Below the pieces are notes generated by a model. The model was not told where the DNA came from. It was given only the letters and a program-made list of their open reading frames with translations, and did no database searches. DNA of 64,000 nt from Elephas maximus indicus. Taxonomy: Eukaryota > Chordata > Mammalia > Proboscidea > Elephantidae. The translations under genes were made by a program, and so were the position numbers. Location: contig NC_064819.1 in assembly GCF_024166365.1 (NCBI RefSeq), forward strand, positions 9,932,501-9,996,500. The letters are read 5' to 3'. Below, in pieces: positions 1 to 12,434 of the stretch. Positions within the stretch are counted from its first letter, which is position 1; every line of letters starts with the position of its first letter.

Positions 1-80
1 GAGATACATATAAGCATCCCATTTTACAGATGAGGCAACCGAGGCTCTGAGAGGTTCAGGAAGCCTAGGACAGGGCAGGT
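1..80. repeat. MIR-like SINE fragment
   Basis: The stretch 'cccattttacagatgaggca' followed by 'gaggctctgagaggttcag' is the familiar core of mammalian MIR elements. It is cut by the window edge, so its length is unknown. Confidence 0.6.
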
Positions 81-175
81 AAGTCTAAGATTACTTGTGC
101 CTGTGAACAGGTTCATTTTAAATGCACAACTGCCTTTAACTGTGGGAGAAGCTGGGGGTAGATTTTTGGTGGAGT

Positions 176-378
176 AAACCAAAACCGAACTCTTCGCTGT
201 TATGTTGATTCTGACTCATAGTGGCTCCACCTGTTACAGACTAGAACTGCTCCACAGGGTTTTCTTGGCTGTAATACTAACAGAAGCAGATTGCCAGGCC
301 TTTCTTCTGTGACACTGCTGGGTGGGTTCAAACTGCCAACCTTTAGGTTCGTAGTTGGGTGTAAACTGTTTGCTAAAA
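176..378 (-). repeat. AfroSINE, antisense
   Basis: Antisense copy of the afrotherian SINE seen throughout the window. It opens with the 3' end (aaccaaaaccgaac, then gattctgactcatagtgg), passes the body signature 'agcagattgccaggcctttc', and ends near the promoter-derived head 'ggttcgtagttgggtgtaaac'. It is diverged by several substitutions. Confidence 0.8.
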
Positions 379-1482
379 ACACTCAGCCTCATGCGACTTC
401 AATGGCTTGGCACAGGAGTAAAGTCTGACCTGTTTCGTTAACATACACCCTGATTCACCCTCCTTTCACTTGTCTGACGTAGAATTTGTAAGTTCTGAGG
501 ACTGGGTAATATCTTCTTTTTCTTTTTACTGTGCTTTAGGTGAAAGTTTACACCTCAAGTTAATGTCTCATTCAAAAATTTATACGCATATCATTTTGTG
601 ACATTGGTAGCAGTTCTCACCATGTGACAGCACACTCCTTTCCACCCAAGGTTCCCTGTTTCCATTCAACCAGTTCCTGTCCCTTCCTGCCTTCTCATCC
701 TGCTTTTAGACGGGAGGTGCCCATTTGGTCTCAGATATACTGATTGAACTAAGAAGCACACTCCTCACGTGTATTATTTTTTATTTTGTAGTCCTGTCTA
801 ATCTTTGTCTGAAGGGAACGGTTTCAGTTCTTGGTTAACAGTGCATCTGGGAGTCCTAGTTTCCTGGGAACCTCCAGTCTCTGTCAGGCCATTAAGCCTG
901 GTCTTTTTACGTGAACTTGACTTCTGTTCTACATTTTTATCCTGTTCTGCCCGGACTGTCTGTTGTGTTCCCTGTTAGGGAGGTCATTGGTGGTAGCAGG
1001 GCACCATCTTTCTTCTGGTCTCAGGCTGGTGGAGTCTCTGGTTCACTTGGTTCTTTTGTCCTTTGGGCTAGTATTTTCCTTGTGTCTTTGTTTTTTTTTC
1101 ATTCTCCTTTGCTCCAACTTGGATGGGACCAGTTGATGTATCTTAGATGGACACTTTTTTTTTTTTTTTTAAGGTGGCCACTTGCATGCTTCTGAGGCCA
1201 CAGGCCAAAGTGAGATCAGAACATTTTCTTTATAAGCTATATTATGCCAGTTGACCTAGATGTCCCCTGAAACTATGGTCCCCAGGCCCCAGCCTCAGCT
1301 ACTTTGTCCCTCAAAGTGTTTGGATGTGTCCAGGAAATTTCTTAGCTTTTGCTTTGGTCCATTGTGCTGACTTCCCCTGTATTGTGTGTCGTCCTTCCCT
1401 TCACGGAAGTTGATCCTTGGCTACTATCTAGTTGGTGATTTCCTGTCCCTCTCCCTGCATTGAAGAATGTTTTTTTCTGTGT

Positions 1483-4400
1483 TTAACCCTTTTCTTGAGT
1501 TCTTATAATAGCAGTCTCATACAATATTTGTCCCTTTGTGACTGACTTATTTCACTCAGCATAATGCCCTCCAGATTCATCCATGTTGTGAGACGTTTTG
1601 CAGATTCAGCGTTGTTCTTTATAATTGCATAGTGTTCCATTGTGTGTAGGTACCATAATTTGTTTATCCATCTGTGATGATGGGCATTTAGGTTGTTTTC
1701 ATCTTTTTGCTATAGTGCTGCAATGAACATGGGTGTGCGTATTTATTCTTGTGACGGCTCTTATTTCTCTCAGGGTTGTTCCTAGGAGCGGGAATTCTGT
1801 ATTGTACAGTACTTCTATTTCTAGCTTTTTAAAGAAGTGCCATATCGTTTTCCAAAGTCATTTTTACAATCCCACCAGGAGTCCTTAAGAATTCCAGTCT
1901 CTCCACAACCTCTCCAACATTTGTTATTTTGTGTTTTTTGGATTAGTGCCAGCCTTGCTGGGGTGAGATGGTATCTCAATGTAGTTTTGACGTGGCATTT
2001 CTCTGATGGCTAATGATCATAGGCATTTCCTCATGTATCTATTAGCCACCTGAATGTCTCCTTTGTTGAAGTGCCTGTTCATATCCTTTGTCCATTTTTT
2101 AAACTGGATTATTTGTCTTTTTGTTTTTGAAGTGTTGCAGCATTTGTAGATTTTAGAGATTAGACCCTTATCGATGTATCGTAGCCAAAATTTTTTTCCT
2201 GGACTGTAGTCTCTCTTTTCACTTTTTTGGTGAAGTCTTTTGATGAACGTAAGTGTTCGATTTTTAGAAGCTCCCAGTTACCTAGTTTCCCTTCTGGTAT
2301 TTGTGCATTGTCAGTTATGGTTTGAATATTGTTTATGCCATGTATTAGGGCCCCTAGTTTTTTTTTTTTAGTGTTATACCTATTTTTTTTAATAATCTTT
2401 ATCATTTTAGATTTTATATTTAGGTCTTTGATCCAATTTGAGTTAGTTTTTGAGTATTGTGTGAGATATGGGTCCTGTTTCATTTTTTTACAGATGGATA
2501 TCCACCATTTGTTAAAGAGACTGTCTTTTCCCCATATAATGAACTTTGGGCCTTTGTCAAATATCAGCTGCTAGTAGATTTACACCTGGGTTCTCTATTC
2601 TGTCCCATTAGTCTATGAGTCTGTTGTTGTACTAGTACCACACTTTTTTGACTACTGTGGAGGTATAATAGGTTCTAAAATCAGGTAGTGTGAGGCCTCC
2701 CACTTTGTTCTTCTTCAGTAATGCTTTACTTACCTGGGGCCTCTTCCTTTTCCATATGAAGTTGGTGATTTGTTTCTCCATCTTGTTAAAAAATGCCTTT
2801 GGGATTTGAATCAGGGTTGCATTTAGATTGCTTTGGGTATAATTCACATTTTCACAATGTTGAGGCTTCCTATCCATGAGCATGATATGTTTTTCCACCG
2901 ATGTAGGTCTCTTGGTTTCTTGCAGTAGTATTTTGTAGTTTTCTTTGTGTAGGTCTTTTACGTCTCTGGTTAGATTTATTTCTAAGTACTTTATCTTCTT
3001 GGGGGCTGTTGTAAAGAGTATTGCTTTGGCGATTTCCTTTTCAAAGTTCTCTTTGTTGGCGTAGAGGAATCCAACTGATTTTTGTATGTTTTTCTGATAC
3101 CCTGATACTCTGCTGAACTCTTCTATTAGTTTCAGTAGTTTTCTTGAGGATTCTTTAGGGTTTTCTGTGTATAAGATCATGCCGTCTGCAAATAGAGATA
3201 CTTTTACTTCTTCCTTACCAATCTGGATGCACTTTATTTCTTTTTCTTGCCTTATTGCTCTGGCTAGGACCTCCTGCACATGTTGAATAAGAGTGGTGAT
3301 AAAGGGCATCCTTGTCTGGTTCCCGTTCTCCAGGGGAATACTTTCAGTCTCTCTCCACTTAGAATGATGTTGGCTATTGGCTTTGTATAAATGCCCTTTA
3401 TTATGTCGAGGAATTTCCACTCTATTGCTATTTTGCTGAGAGTTTTTATCATGAATGGGTGTTGGACTTTGTCAAATGCCTTTTTTGCATTGATTAATAG
3501 GATCATGTGGTTCTTATATTTGCTTTATTTATGTGATGGATTATGTTGATTGAATTTCTAATGTTAAACCATCCCTGCATACCTGGTGTGAATTCCAGTT
3601 GGTCGTGATGAATTATTTTTTTGATATGCTGTTGAATTCTACTGGCTACAATTTTGTCAAGGGTTTTTGTGTTCATGTTCATGAGGAATATTGGTCAGCA
3701 ATTTTCTTTTTTTGTGGTGTCTTTGCCTGGTTTTGATATCAGGGTTATGCTGGCTTCATAGAATGAGCTTGGGAGTACTGCTTCCTTTTCTAAGCTCTGA
3801 AATATATTTAGTAGTACTGGTGTTAACTCTTCTCTGAAAGTTTGGTTGAATTCTCTAGTGAAGCCGTCTGGGCCAGGGCTTTTTTTGTTGGGAGTTTTTT
3901 TTTTTTTATCACCTCTTCAATCTCTTCCTTTGTTATGGCCTTATTTAGTTGTCCTACCTCAGTTTGCATTAGTCTAGGTAGGTAGTGTGTTTCTAGAAAA
4001 TTTTCCATTTCCTCTAGGTTTTCAAATTTGTTGGAGAACAATTTTTCGTAGTATTCTGTTATGATCCCTTTTATTTCAGTTGGGTCTGTTGTGATATCAC
4101 CCGTTTCATTTCATATTGGGGTTATTTGCTTCCTCTCCTGTTTTTCATTTGTCAGTTTGGCCAGTGGTTTGTCGATTTTATCGTTTCAAGGAAACAACTT
4201 TTGGTCTTGTTGACTCTATTAATTGTTTTCTATTCTCTATTTCATTTATTTCTGCTCTAATCTTTATTATTTCCTTTCTTCTGTTGTCTAAGGGCTTCTT
4301 TTGCAGTTCTCTTCCTATTTGTTCCGGTTGTAAGGTTAATGTTTTGATTTTGGCCCTTTCTTCTTTTTGGATATATGCATTTATTGCTTTAAATTGACCT

Positions 4401-5292
4401 CTAAGCACTGCTTTTGCTGTGTCCCAAAGGTTTTGTAAGATGTGTTTTCATTTGCATTTGATTCTATGAATTTCTTTATTCCATCCTTGATTTCTTCCAT
4501 AACCTGTTAGCTTTTGAGCAAGGCATTGCTCAGTTTCTGTGTATTTGATTTTTCTTCCTTGCTGTTTATGTTATTGATTTCTATCTTTATGACTTTACAG
4601 TCAGAAAAGATGCTTTGTAATATTTCTATGTTTTGGAGTCCGTTAAGGCTTGCTTTGTGGCCTAAAATGTGGTCTGTTCTGAAGAATGTTCCATGTGCTT
4701 TGGAAAAGCAAGTATACTTTTCTGCTGTTGGGTGGAGTGTTCTGTATATGTCTTTGAGGTCAGGTTGATTCATTGTGGCATTTAGATTTTCCGTATCTTT
4801 ATTGAGTTTCTTTCTAGATGTTTGGTACTTAACCGAAAATGGTGTGTTGAAGTCTCCTACTATTATTGTGGAGCTATTTCTCTTTTCAGTGCTGTTAGAG
4901 TTTTTTTTTTTTTTTTAATGTATTTTGGAGTCCTGTCATTGGGTGTGTATATATTTATTATGGTTATGTCCTCCTGGTGTGTTGACCCTTTAATCATTAT
5001 ATAGTGTCTCCTTATCCTTTTTTGTGGATTTTGCTTTAAAGTCTGTTTTATCAGAGATTGATATTGCTACTCCTGCTCTTTTTTTGATTGCTGTTTGCTT
5101 GATATATTTTTTTCCATCCTTTGAGTTTTAGTTTGTTAGTGTTTTTATGTCTAAGGTGTGTCTCTCGTAGACAGCATATAGATGGATTGTGGTTTTTTTT
5201 ACCCATTCTGCCACTCTCTGTCTCTTTTTTGGTTAATTCAGTCCATTTACCTTCAGTCTAATTATTGGTAGGTATGAATTTACTGCTGTCAT
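1483..5292 (-). pseudogene. L1 ORF2 (endonuclease/reverse transcriptase), degenerate
   Basis: ORF2 of the minus-strand L1. The start corresponds to the ATG of 'aaaatgacagcagtaaattc' and the end to a TAA at 1485-1483. Surviving frame pieces include the reverse-transcriptase '[14 protein letters not shown]' block around 3300-3280, the downstream '[17 protein letters not shown]' around 3200-3150, and a C-terminal WKRKRPQVSKALL block around 2760-2720. The usual FADD catalytic pair reads FADG, so the second aspartate is lost. Multiple stops and frameshifts separate the pieces, and no active protein is expected. Confidence 0.85.
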
Positions 5293-5734
5293 TTTGAGTT
5301 TTTTTTTTTAGTGGTGGTGACAGTTTTTGTTCCACTTAATTTTCTGTGCTGAATCCTTCTTCTTTTCATCTTTTTCATTATTGTTGATTTTGTGTTTGCT
5401 GAGTCTTCATGTTTTTCTTCTTTTTTACTTTGATGGGTAGGTTTGTTAACTTCCTTTGCGGTTACCTTGAAATTTATCTCTATTTTTCTAAGTTTAAACC
5501 AATCTTTTATTTCTTGATATCCCCTTAGCTTCCTCTCTGTATGGAAGTTCTATGAATACACTGTTTATTCTTTCTTCTTTGTTTTGATATTGTCATCTTT
5601 TACATATTGAAGTCTCTGGTTCTCTGTTTTCAGTCTTTTAGTTTTGATTCGTTTTTGTGAATCTTCTATCTGGGTTGATAACTGGTTGATCTGTCCTGTT
5701 CTAGTGTTGGATTGTTGTCTGATATTGTTGGTTC

Positions 5735-7560
5735 TTTAGCCAGAGGACTCCCTTTAATATTTCTTGTAATTTTAGCTTGGTTTCTACAAATTTCCTTAAC
5801 TTCTTTTTACCTGGGAATGACCTAATTTCTCCATCGTATTTGAGAAACAGTTTTGCTGGATGTATAATTCTTGGCTGGCAATTTTTTTTTCCTTCAAGCC
5901 TTTTTATGTATCATCCCATTGCCTTCTTGCCTCATTGTTTCTGCTGAGGAGTGAGAGCTTAATCTTATTGGTTCTCCTTTGTAGGTGACTTTTTGTTTAT
6001 CCTTAGCCACTCTCAGGATTCTTTGTCTTTGGTTTCGTCAAGTCTGGTTATGATATATCTTGGTGACTTTCTTTTGTGGTCTGCCTTGTACAGGCTTCGT
6101 TGAGCTTCTTGCGTAGATATCGTCTCACCTTTCATGATCTCAGGGAAGTTTTCTGCCTTGAAATCTTGAACAATTCTCTCTGTGTTTTCTGTTACCCCCT
6201 CATGTTTTGGTACTCCAGTCACACTTAAGTTTTTTCTCTTGGTAGTGCCCTATATAATTCTTAGGCTCTCTTCATTTTTTTAATTCTTTTTTTCTGATTT
6301 TTCCTCAAATAAATTGGTGTCAAAGGATTTATCATCAGTCTCACTAATTCTGACTTCCATTTTCTCAATTCTGCTCCTATGACCTTCTATTTCTGAAATT
6401 TTATTGTTAATCTTTTGGATTTCTAGTTGCTTTCTCTGTGTGGTTTTTATCAGCCTGTAAATTTTTTTTTACTGTGCTTTAGTTGAAAGTTTACAGCGCA
6501 AGTTAATTTCTCATAGAAAACTTTATGCACATGTTGTTATGTGACATTAGTTGCATTCCCTACAATGTGACAGCACACTCCCCTTTTCTACCCCAGATTT
6601 GTTGTATCCATTCAACCAGTTCCTGTCCCTTCCTGTGTTCTCATTCTGCCTTTGGACAGGAGCCACCCATTTGGTTTCATGTATCTGATTGAACTAAGAA
6701 GCACAATCCTCACATGTATTTTGTTTTATAGTTCTGGGTTATCAGAGCATCTGGGTGCCATCGTCTTGGAGGTTCCTCCAGTCTCTGAAAGACCCTTAAG
6801 CCTGGTCTTTTTATGTGAATTTGAGTTCTGCTCTGTACTTTTCTCCTGTTTCATCTGGGATGCCCTTTTATGTTCTCTATCGGGGTGATCATTGGTGCTA
6901 GTCAGGCACCATCTAGTTCTTCTGGCCTCAGGCTGGTGGAGTCTCTGGTTTATGTGGACCTTTTATCTCTTGGGCTAATATTTTCCTCGTGTCTTTGGTT
7001 TTCTTTAACCTCCTTTGCTCCAAGTGGGTTGAGACCAATTGATACATCTTAGATGGCTGCTCGCAAGCTTTTAATACCCCAGATGCTACTCACCGAAGTG
7101 GAATGTAGAACATTTTCTTAATAGACTTTGTCACGCCAGTTGACCTAGCTGTCCCCTGAAACTATGGTCCGCAGGCCCCAACCCGGTTACTCTGTCCCTT
7201 AAACTGTTTGGGTGTATTCAGGAAACTTCTTAGCTTTTGCTTTAGTCCAGTTGTGCTGACTTACCCTGTGTTGTGTGTTGTCCTTCCTTTCATCAGCCTG
7301 TTAATTTTGTCATTCTCATACTGTTTTCATGAATTCCTCTATTGCTTTTCCTGTGTGTTCCTTGGCTTGGTCTGAATTTTCCCTGATCTCTTGGAGGAAT
7401 CCATGGCTTGGTCTGAATTTTCCCTGATCTCTTGGAGGAATCCATATATTAGTTTCTTTAATTCTTTCTCAGGTAGTTCCATTACCTTATCTTCTTCTGG
7501 AAGGCTTCCTGGTTCTTTATTTTGGTCGCTTACTACTTCTTTATGTGATTTGATACTGTT
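5735..7560 (-). pseudogene. L1 ORF1 (RNA-binding chaperone), broken and split
   Basis: ORF1 region of the minus-strand L1, which in L1 encodes a trimeric nucleic-acid chaperone. The best surviving piece lies at 6222-6013 and contains 'ENFPEIMKGETISTQEAQRS', in the RNA-binding region. The N-terminal part (about 7560-7310) is separated from it by an inserted L1 tail at 6461-7291. Frames are interrupted by stops. Confidence 0.75.
6461..7291 (-). mobile_element. 5'-truncated L1 3' UTR inserted in an older L1
   Basis: About 830 bp matching the 3' UTR of the other L1 copies, starting with a T-run and 'actgtgctttagttgaaagt'. It interrupts ORF1 of the host L1. A flanking target-site duplication is visible: 'atcagcctgtaaatttt' at the left (from 6449) and 'atcagcctgttaatttt' at the right (from 7292), with one mismatch. 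It is therefore a separate, younger target-primed insertion. Confidence 0.85.
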
Positions 7561-8605
7561 GTTTCCCAGGCTTCAATGTTGTTGTTGTTGTTAGGGGCCT
7601 TCGAGTCAGTTCTGAGTCATAGTGACCCTATGTACCACAGGATGAAACACTACCCAGCCCTGTGCCATCCTCACAATCATCATTATGCTTAAGCCCATTG
7701 TTGCAGCCACTGTGTCAATCCATCTTGTTGAGCAGGTCTTCCTCTTTTTGGCTGACCCTCTACTTTACCAAGCGTGATGTCCTTCTGCAGGGACTGATCC
7801 CTCCTGATAACATGTCCAAAGTATTTGAGACATAGTCTCACCATCCTTGCTTCTAAGGAGCATTCTGGTCATACTTCTTCTGAGACAGATTTGTTTGTTC
7901 TTCTGGCAGTCCACGGTATATTCAACATTATTTGTCAACACCACAATTCAAAGGCACCAATTCTTCTTCAGCCTTCCTTATTCATCATCCAGCTTTCACA
8001 TGCATAGGAGGCAATCGAAAACACCATGGCTTGGGTCAGACGCACCATAGTTTTCAAACTAACATCTTTGCCTTTCAACACTTTAAAGAAGCCTTTTGCA
8101 GCAGATTTGCCCAATGCATTGTGTCTTGATTTCTTGACTGCTCCTTCCATGGGTGTTAATTATGGATCCAGGTAAAATGAAATCCTGACAACTTCAATAT
8201 TTTCCCCATTTATCATGGTGTTGCTTCTTGGTCCAGTTGTGAGGATTTTTGTTTTCTTTATGTTGAGGTGTAATCCATACTGGAGGATATGGTTTTTGAT
8301 CTTCATCAGTAAGTGCTTCAAGTCCTTTTCACTTCCAGTAAGTGGGGTTGTGTCATCTGCATAACGCAGGTTGTTAATGAGTCTTCCTCCAATCCTGATG
8401 CTCCATTCTTCTTCAGTAGTTCAGTTTAGCAGATTATTTGCTCAGCATACAGATCAAATAGGTATGGTGAAAGGATACAACCCTGACGTATATCTTTCCC
8501 GACTTTAAACCACACAGTCTCCCCTTGTTCTGTTTGAACCACTGCCTCTTGATCTATGTACAGGTTCATCATGCATACAATTAAGTGTTCTGAATTTCCC
8601 ATTCT

Positions 8606-8953
8606 TCACAATGTTATCCATAATTTGTTATGATCCACACAGTTAGTTGCCTTCACATAGTCAAAACACAGGTAAACATCTTTCTGGTATTCCCTGCTTT
8701 CAGCCAGGATCCATCTGACATCAGCGATGATATCCCTCGTTCCACATCCTCTTCTGAATCCAGCTTGAATTTCTGGCAGCTCCCTCTTGTTATACTGCTG
8801 CAACCACTTTTTAATTATCTTCAGCAAAATTTTACTTGCATGTGATATTAATAATATTGTTCGATAATTTCCGCATTCTGTTGGATCACCTTTCTTGGGA
8901 ATAGGCATGAATATGGATCTCTTCCAGTTGGTTGGCCTGGTAGTTGTATTCAA
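8606..8953 (-). pseudogene. RTE reverse-transcriptase fragment
   Basis: A 115-codon open piece of RTE ORF2 on the minus strand of the inverted RTE copy. It includes 'SIFMPIPKKGDPTECGNYRT', 'IQAGFRRGCGTRDIIADVRW' and 'YLCFDYVKATNCVDH', the reverse-transcriptase fingers/palm region of RTE-clade LINEs. It is bounded by stops and not part of an intact ORF. Confidence 0.8.
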
Positions 8954-9852
8954 ATTTCCTGACGTAGATGAGTGAGCACTTCCAGCATTTCATCCATTTC
9001 TTGAAACATCCCAATTGATATTCTGTCAATTCCTGGAGCCTAGTTTTTTGCCAGCATCTCAATGCAGCTTGGATTTCTTCCTTCAGTACCATCAGTTCCT
9101 GATCGTATGCTACCTCCTGAAATGGCTGAACATCAACCAATTCTTTTTGGTATAGTAACTCTGTGTATTCCTTCTATCTTCTTTTGATGCTTCCTGTGTC
9201 ATTTAATTTTTTCCTCGTAGAATCCTTCGATATTGTAGCTCTAGGCTTGAATTTTTTCTTCAGCTGTTTCAGCTTGAGAAATGCTGAGAGTGTTCTTGCC
9301 TTCTGGTTTTCTATCTCCAGGTCTTTGCACATGTCATTATAATACTTTACTTTGTTTTCTCAAGCCACCCTTTGAAATCTTCTGTTCAGACCTTTTATCA
9401 TTTCTTCCTTTTGCTTTTGCCACTTGATGTTGAAAAACAAGTTCCAGAGTCTCTTCTGACATCCATTTTTGTCCTTTCTTTCCTGTCTTTTTATGACCTC
9501 TTGTTTTCATCACATATGATGTCCTTGATGTCATTCCACAGCTTGCCTGCTCTTCGGTCATGAGTGCCCAGTGTGTCAAACCTATTCTTAAGATGGTTCT
9601 AAATTCAGGTGGAATATACTCAAAGTTGTACTTTGGCTCCCATGGACTTGTTCTAATTTTCTTCAATTTCAACTTGAACATGCACGTCCATGCATCTGTC
9701 AGTTTCTTATACTGTGGGGGCTTTTGTGCTGTTGTGATGCTAGAAGCCATGCCACCAGTATTCAAACACCAGCAGGGTCACCCAGACTAAGACAGACTAG
9801 GACGAAGGACCAGGCAGTCTACTTCTGAAAAGAATTAGCCAGTGAAAACCTT

Positions 9853-10056
9853 ATGGACAGCAGCGGAACATTGTCTGATATAGTGCTGGAAGATGAGCCC
9901 CTCAGGTTGGAAGGCACTCAGAATATGACTGGGCAAGAGCTGCCTCCTCAGAGTAGAGTCGACCTTAATGATGTGGATGGAGTCAAGCTTCTGGGACCTT
10001 CATTTGTTGCTGTGGCACGACTCAAAATGAGAAAAACAGCTGCAAATACACATTAA
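9853..10056 (+). CDS. Short ORF upstream of the RTE endonuclease (possible RTE ORF1), 67 codons
   Basis: A 67-codon ATG-to-stop frame in the 5' region of the RTE, upstream of the endonuclease frame. It starts MDSSGTLSDIVLEDEPLRLE and is rich in acidic and Leu/Val residues. The same DNA block occurs on the minus strand at about 22635-22850 in the second long RTE, where it is damaged. RTE-clade LINEs are known to have at most a short ORF1, so this may be that frame, but no known domain is recognised. It is most probably untranslated today because the copy is rearranged. Confidence 0.35.
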   Translation: MDSSGTLSDIVLEDEPLRLEGTQNMTGQELPPQSRVDLNDVDGVKLLGPSFVAVARLKMRKTAANTH

Positions 10057-10129
10057 TAACCAGAACATGGAAGGTACAAAGAATGAATCTAGGAAAATTG
10101 GAAATTGTCAAAAATGCAATGGAATGCAT

Positions 10130-10421
10130 AAACATCGATATCCTAGGCGTTAGTGAGCTGAAATGAACGGTTATTGGCCATTTTGAATTGGATAATCATG
10201 TGGTCTACTATGTCAGGAATGACAAATTGAAGACGAGTGGTGTTACGTTTATCATCAAAAAGAACATTTCAAGGTCTATCCTGAAGTATAACGCTGTCAG
10301 CAATAGGATAATATCCATACGCCTACAAGGAAGATCAGCTAATACAACTATTTTTCAAATTTACACACCAACCACTAATGCCACAGATGAAGAAATTGAA
10401 GATTTTTACCAACTTCTGTAG
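10130..10421 (+). pseudogene. RTE apurinic-type endonuclease N-terminal fragment
   Basis: Plus-strand frame from the inverted 5' part of the RTE. 'INIDILGVSEL' (from about 10129) corresponds to the endonuclease motif seen as 'IDILGISEVKW' in the copy near 22540. It then continues through 10188-10421 with 'VVYYVRNDKLKTSGVTF' and 'ISIRLQGRSANTTIFQIYTP'. A stop (tga at 10162-10164) interrupts the expected KW motif. The downstream part of the domain is missing at the inversion junction. Confidence 0.75.
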
Positions 10422-11219
10422 TCTGAAATTGGTCAAACATGCAATCAAGAAGCATTGAATTACTTTGGTTGTTGGCATCTTTGAAGCTCTCACTTCTTGT
10501 TTCCAGGTGGACCGAGCAGCTAGTAGGATTGTGAGCCCAGGAGTCTGTTCATCTTTCTTGTAGGGGTGCGGCACAGGTGTCCAGGTTGTTGGTCACTGAG
10601 TATGTGGTGTAGACTCTCACCTACAGTCCTAGATGGACAAGGCTGCACAGGGGTGTTCGGAGCAGGCACAGGTATTTGGCTGCGGTAGGGGGCTATGTGT
10701 GGGGCAAGGCCAGGGGCTGATGGCTGCCCCTCGGTGCTTGCGTGGAGGAGGCGTCCCTGTCCCCTAGAGTGTGTAGTGGTGGGAGGTATTACAGCTGGCC
10801 CTTGGACACCCAGTGCTGTTGGCTGGAGGGACTGGGAGGCACCACCTATTCCCAGCCCCCTGTCATAGGCGACTAGATGGAGTAGGTGGGTGGGTGAAGC
10901 CCCTGTTTTAGGGGCAGGGTGGTGTCAAATGTCACAAATATGCAGCTCCCCCTTGGCTGCTGCAGTTGAAAATGGGCTTCAGGTGTATGTCCTGCTGTCT
11001 TATGCTAATGAGGCCCTGCGGCATTAGACTGGCCTGCACAGGCCTGTGCAGGGATGAAGGGCACTGCAAGTTCGTGGACCCCTTATGCCAGTGGTAAGTG
11101 AAGTGGCCGTGAGACTGATGTGGAAGCAGAGAGCCCTGAGTTCAGGAATGGGTAATAAAGAGAATAAGGAGTGAGTGCCCTCTGCTAACACCCTTGCCTA
11201 GAGGGCACTTGTTGGTGTG

Positions 11220-11360
11220 GAAAGAACATGGGCTTTTTAAAGTTTAGTAAACTTCACAGTAGCTGTGTGACCTTAAGCAAATTGCTTAACTTCTCTGAAC
11301 CCCAGTCTTCTCACTGGTTCTTAATGAAGATTGAATGAGAGGATTTATGGCAAGCATGTA
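11220..11360 (+). repeat. MIR SINE
   Basis: 'agctgtgtgaccttaagcaa' followed by 'cttaacttctctgaacccca' and a tail of 'tgaatgagaggat' is the standard MIR core in plus orientation. It lies just outside the 5' end of the minus-strand L1. Confidence 0.8.
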
Positions 11361-11698
11361 ATTCAGTACCTAGGCACTCACCAAATATGAGTCCCATTCA
11401 CCTTTCTCCAAGGGAGGAGGAATTCACTAACTTCTAAGGCTGTGAATTCCATCTTTGGACTGTTTGATTTAAGAAGCTTGGCTTTGAGTTGAAGTCTGTT
11501 TTCCTCTGGCTTCTACATGCGAGGGCCTTTTAGAACACATTGTGTCCTTTTTACATAGCAAGACCTGCAGACACTTGAGGACAGTGATATCCTCACTCAG
11601 ATTGCTCTCGTGTAGTTTCCACCACCTGTCCCTAACTGACTGGCCTTTGAGTACTCTCATTTTCTTAGTCACACAATTTAGTTTGTGTATATTCCTTC
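11361..11698. other. Unassigned spacer
   Basis: About 340 bp with no recognisable gene or repeat. Short open frames on both strands lack family similarity. Confidence 0.5.
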
Positions 11699-11908
11699 GA
11701 GGTCCACGGGTGGCACAGACAGTTTACATGCAACTGCTAACCTAAAGGTTGGCGATTCGAACCCACCCAGTCGTGCTGCGGAAGAAAGACCTGGTGATCT
11801 GCTTTCATTAAGATTACAGCCAAGGAAACCCTAGGGAGCAGTTTGACTCTAACATACGGGGTCGCCATGAGTTGGAATTAATGTGATGGCAACTAACAAC
11901 AACAACAT
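11699..11908 (+). repeat. AfroSINE, plus strand
   Basis: Head 'gggtggcacagacagtttac', middle 'gaagaaagacctggtgatct', and end 'ggcaactaacaacaacaaca'. This copy retains the complete RTE-like (AAC)n tail, which is missing or decayed in most other copies here. Confidence 0.85.
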
Positions 11909-12434
11909 ATCACTTTGCAAGAGCAAAGCCAACTAAATCTAACATTCCAGACATGTGACTGGCTCAGAGCAGAGCTGGGTTGTCACCTCCTCCTTTATCT
12001 AAAGCTGCTATATACGCAGCCTGAAGTCGAATTCAATGCTTCAGCAGCCACCTTACACCTTTGATACCTTTTAACTGTGTTAACAACTGAAACCCTTTAT
12101 TTTTCTACCCATACATGCCACTAAACCCTACCCCCATGTCCAGTCCAACACGCCACTGAATGGCTGAATCGTTCCCCGTGATGTCACCTACAAAGAATTA
12201 TCCAGCCTCTTTCTCTTCCCTGCAGTTCCATGTGATGGCACGTCTGAGCATTCAGGAATATAGAAAGGCACTTGTCTTATTTACGTAGCCAGAAACCTAT
12301 GGGCCAGAAGTCAGGGGCAGAGACAGGGATACCCAGTGAGGGAGAAGGTCCACTAGTCCCACAAGAAGGTAGACGATGGATTAAACAGAAAACTCAAGGG
12401 ACATGAAGTGGCAGTTAAAGAATGTGAAATCTGG

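Larger units (their letters stand above)
7576..10455. mobile_element. RTE LINE with inverted 5' part (twin-priming structure)
   Basis: Two RTE segments in opposite orientation. 7576-9699 is minus strand and runs from the terminal (AAC)n-type 3' end to the middle of the element. 9700-10455 is plus strand and carries the RTE 5' region plus the start of the endonuclease. The comparison copy at 19629-23024 has the same blocks in one orientation, so the inversion is specific to this copy. Inversion of the 5' part is the known outcome of twin priming during target-primed reverse transcription. The element sits in the L1 between ORF1 and the 5' UTR. No clear target-site duplication was found. Confidence 0.85.
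525..11090 (-). mobile_element. L1 LINE, long, minus strand, nested insertions, inactive
   Basis: Read on the minus strand, the element runs from its 5' UTR (about 11090-10456) through ORF1 (about 7560-5735) and ORF2 (5292-1483) to the 3' UTR (1480-525). A T-run on the plus strand marks the old poly(A) side. It is alignable by eye with the plus-strand L1 at 34011-43690, which fixed the boundaries. It is truncated within the 5' UTR. It was later hit by another L1 3' end (6461-7291) and by an RTE (7576-10455). Reading frames are broken in many places. Confidence 0.9.

Noticed and set aside
7591..8150. Several plus-strand frames over the RTE 3' end
   Set aside because: They are antisense shadows of the minus-strand RTE C-terminal region.
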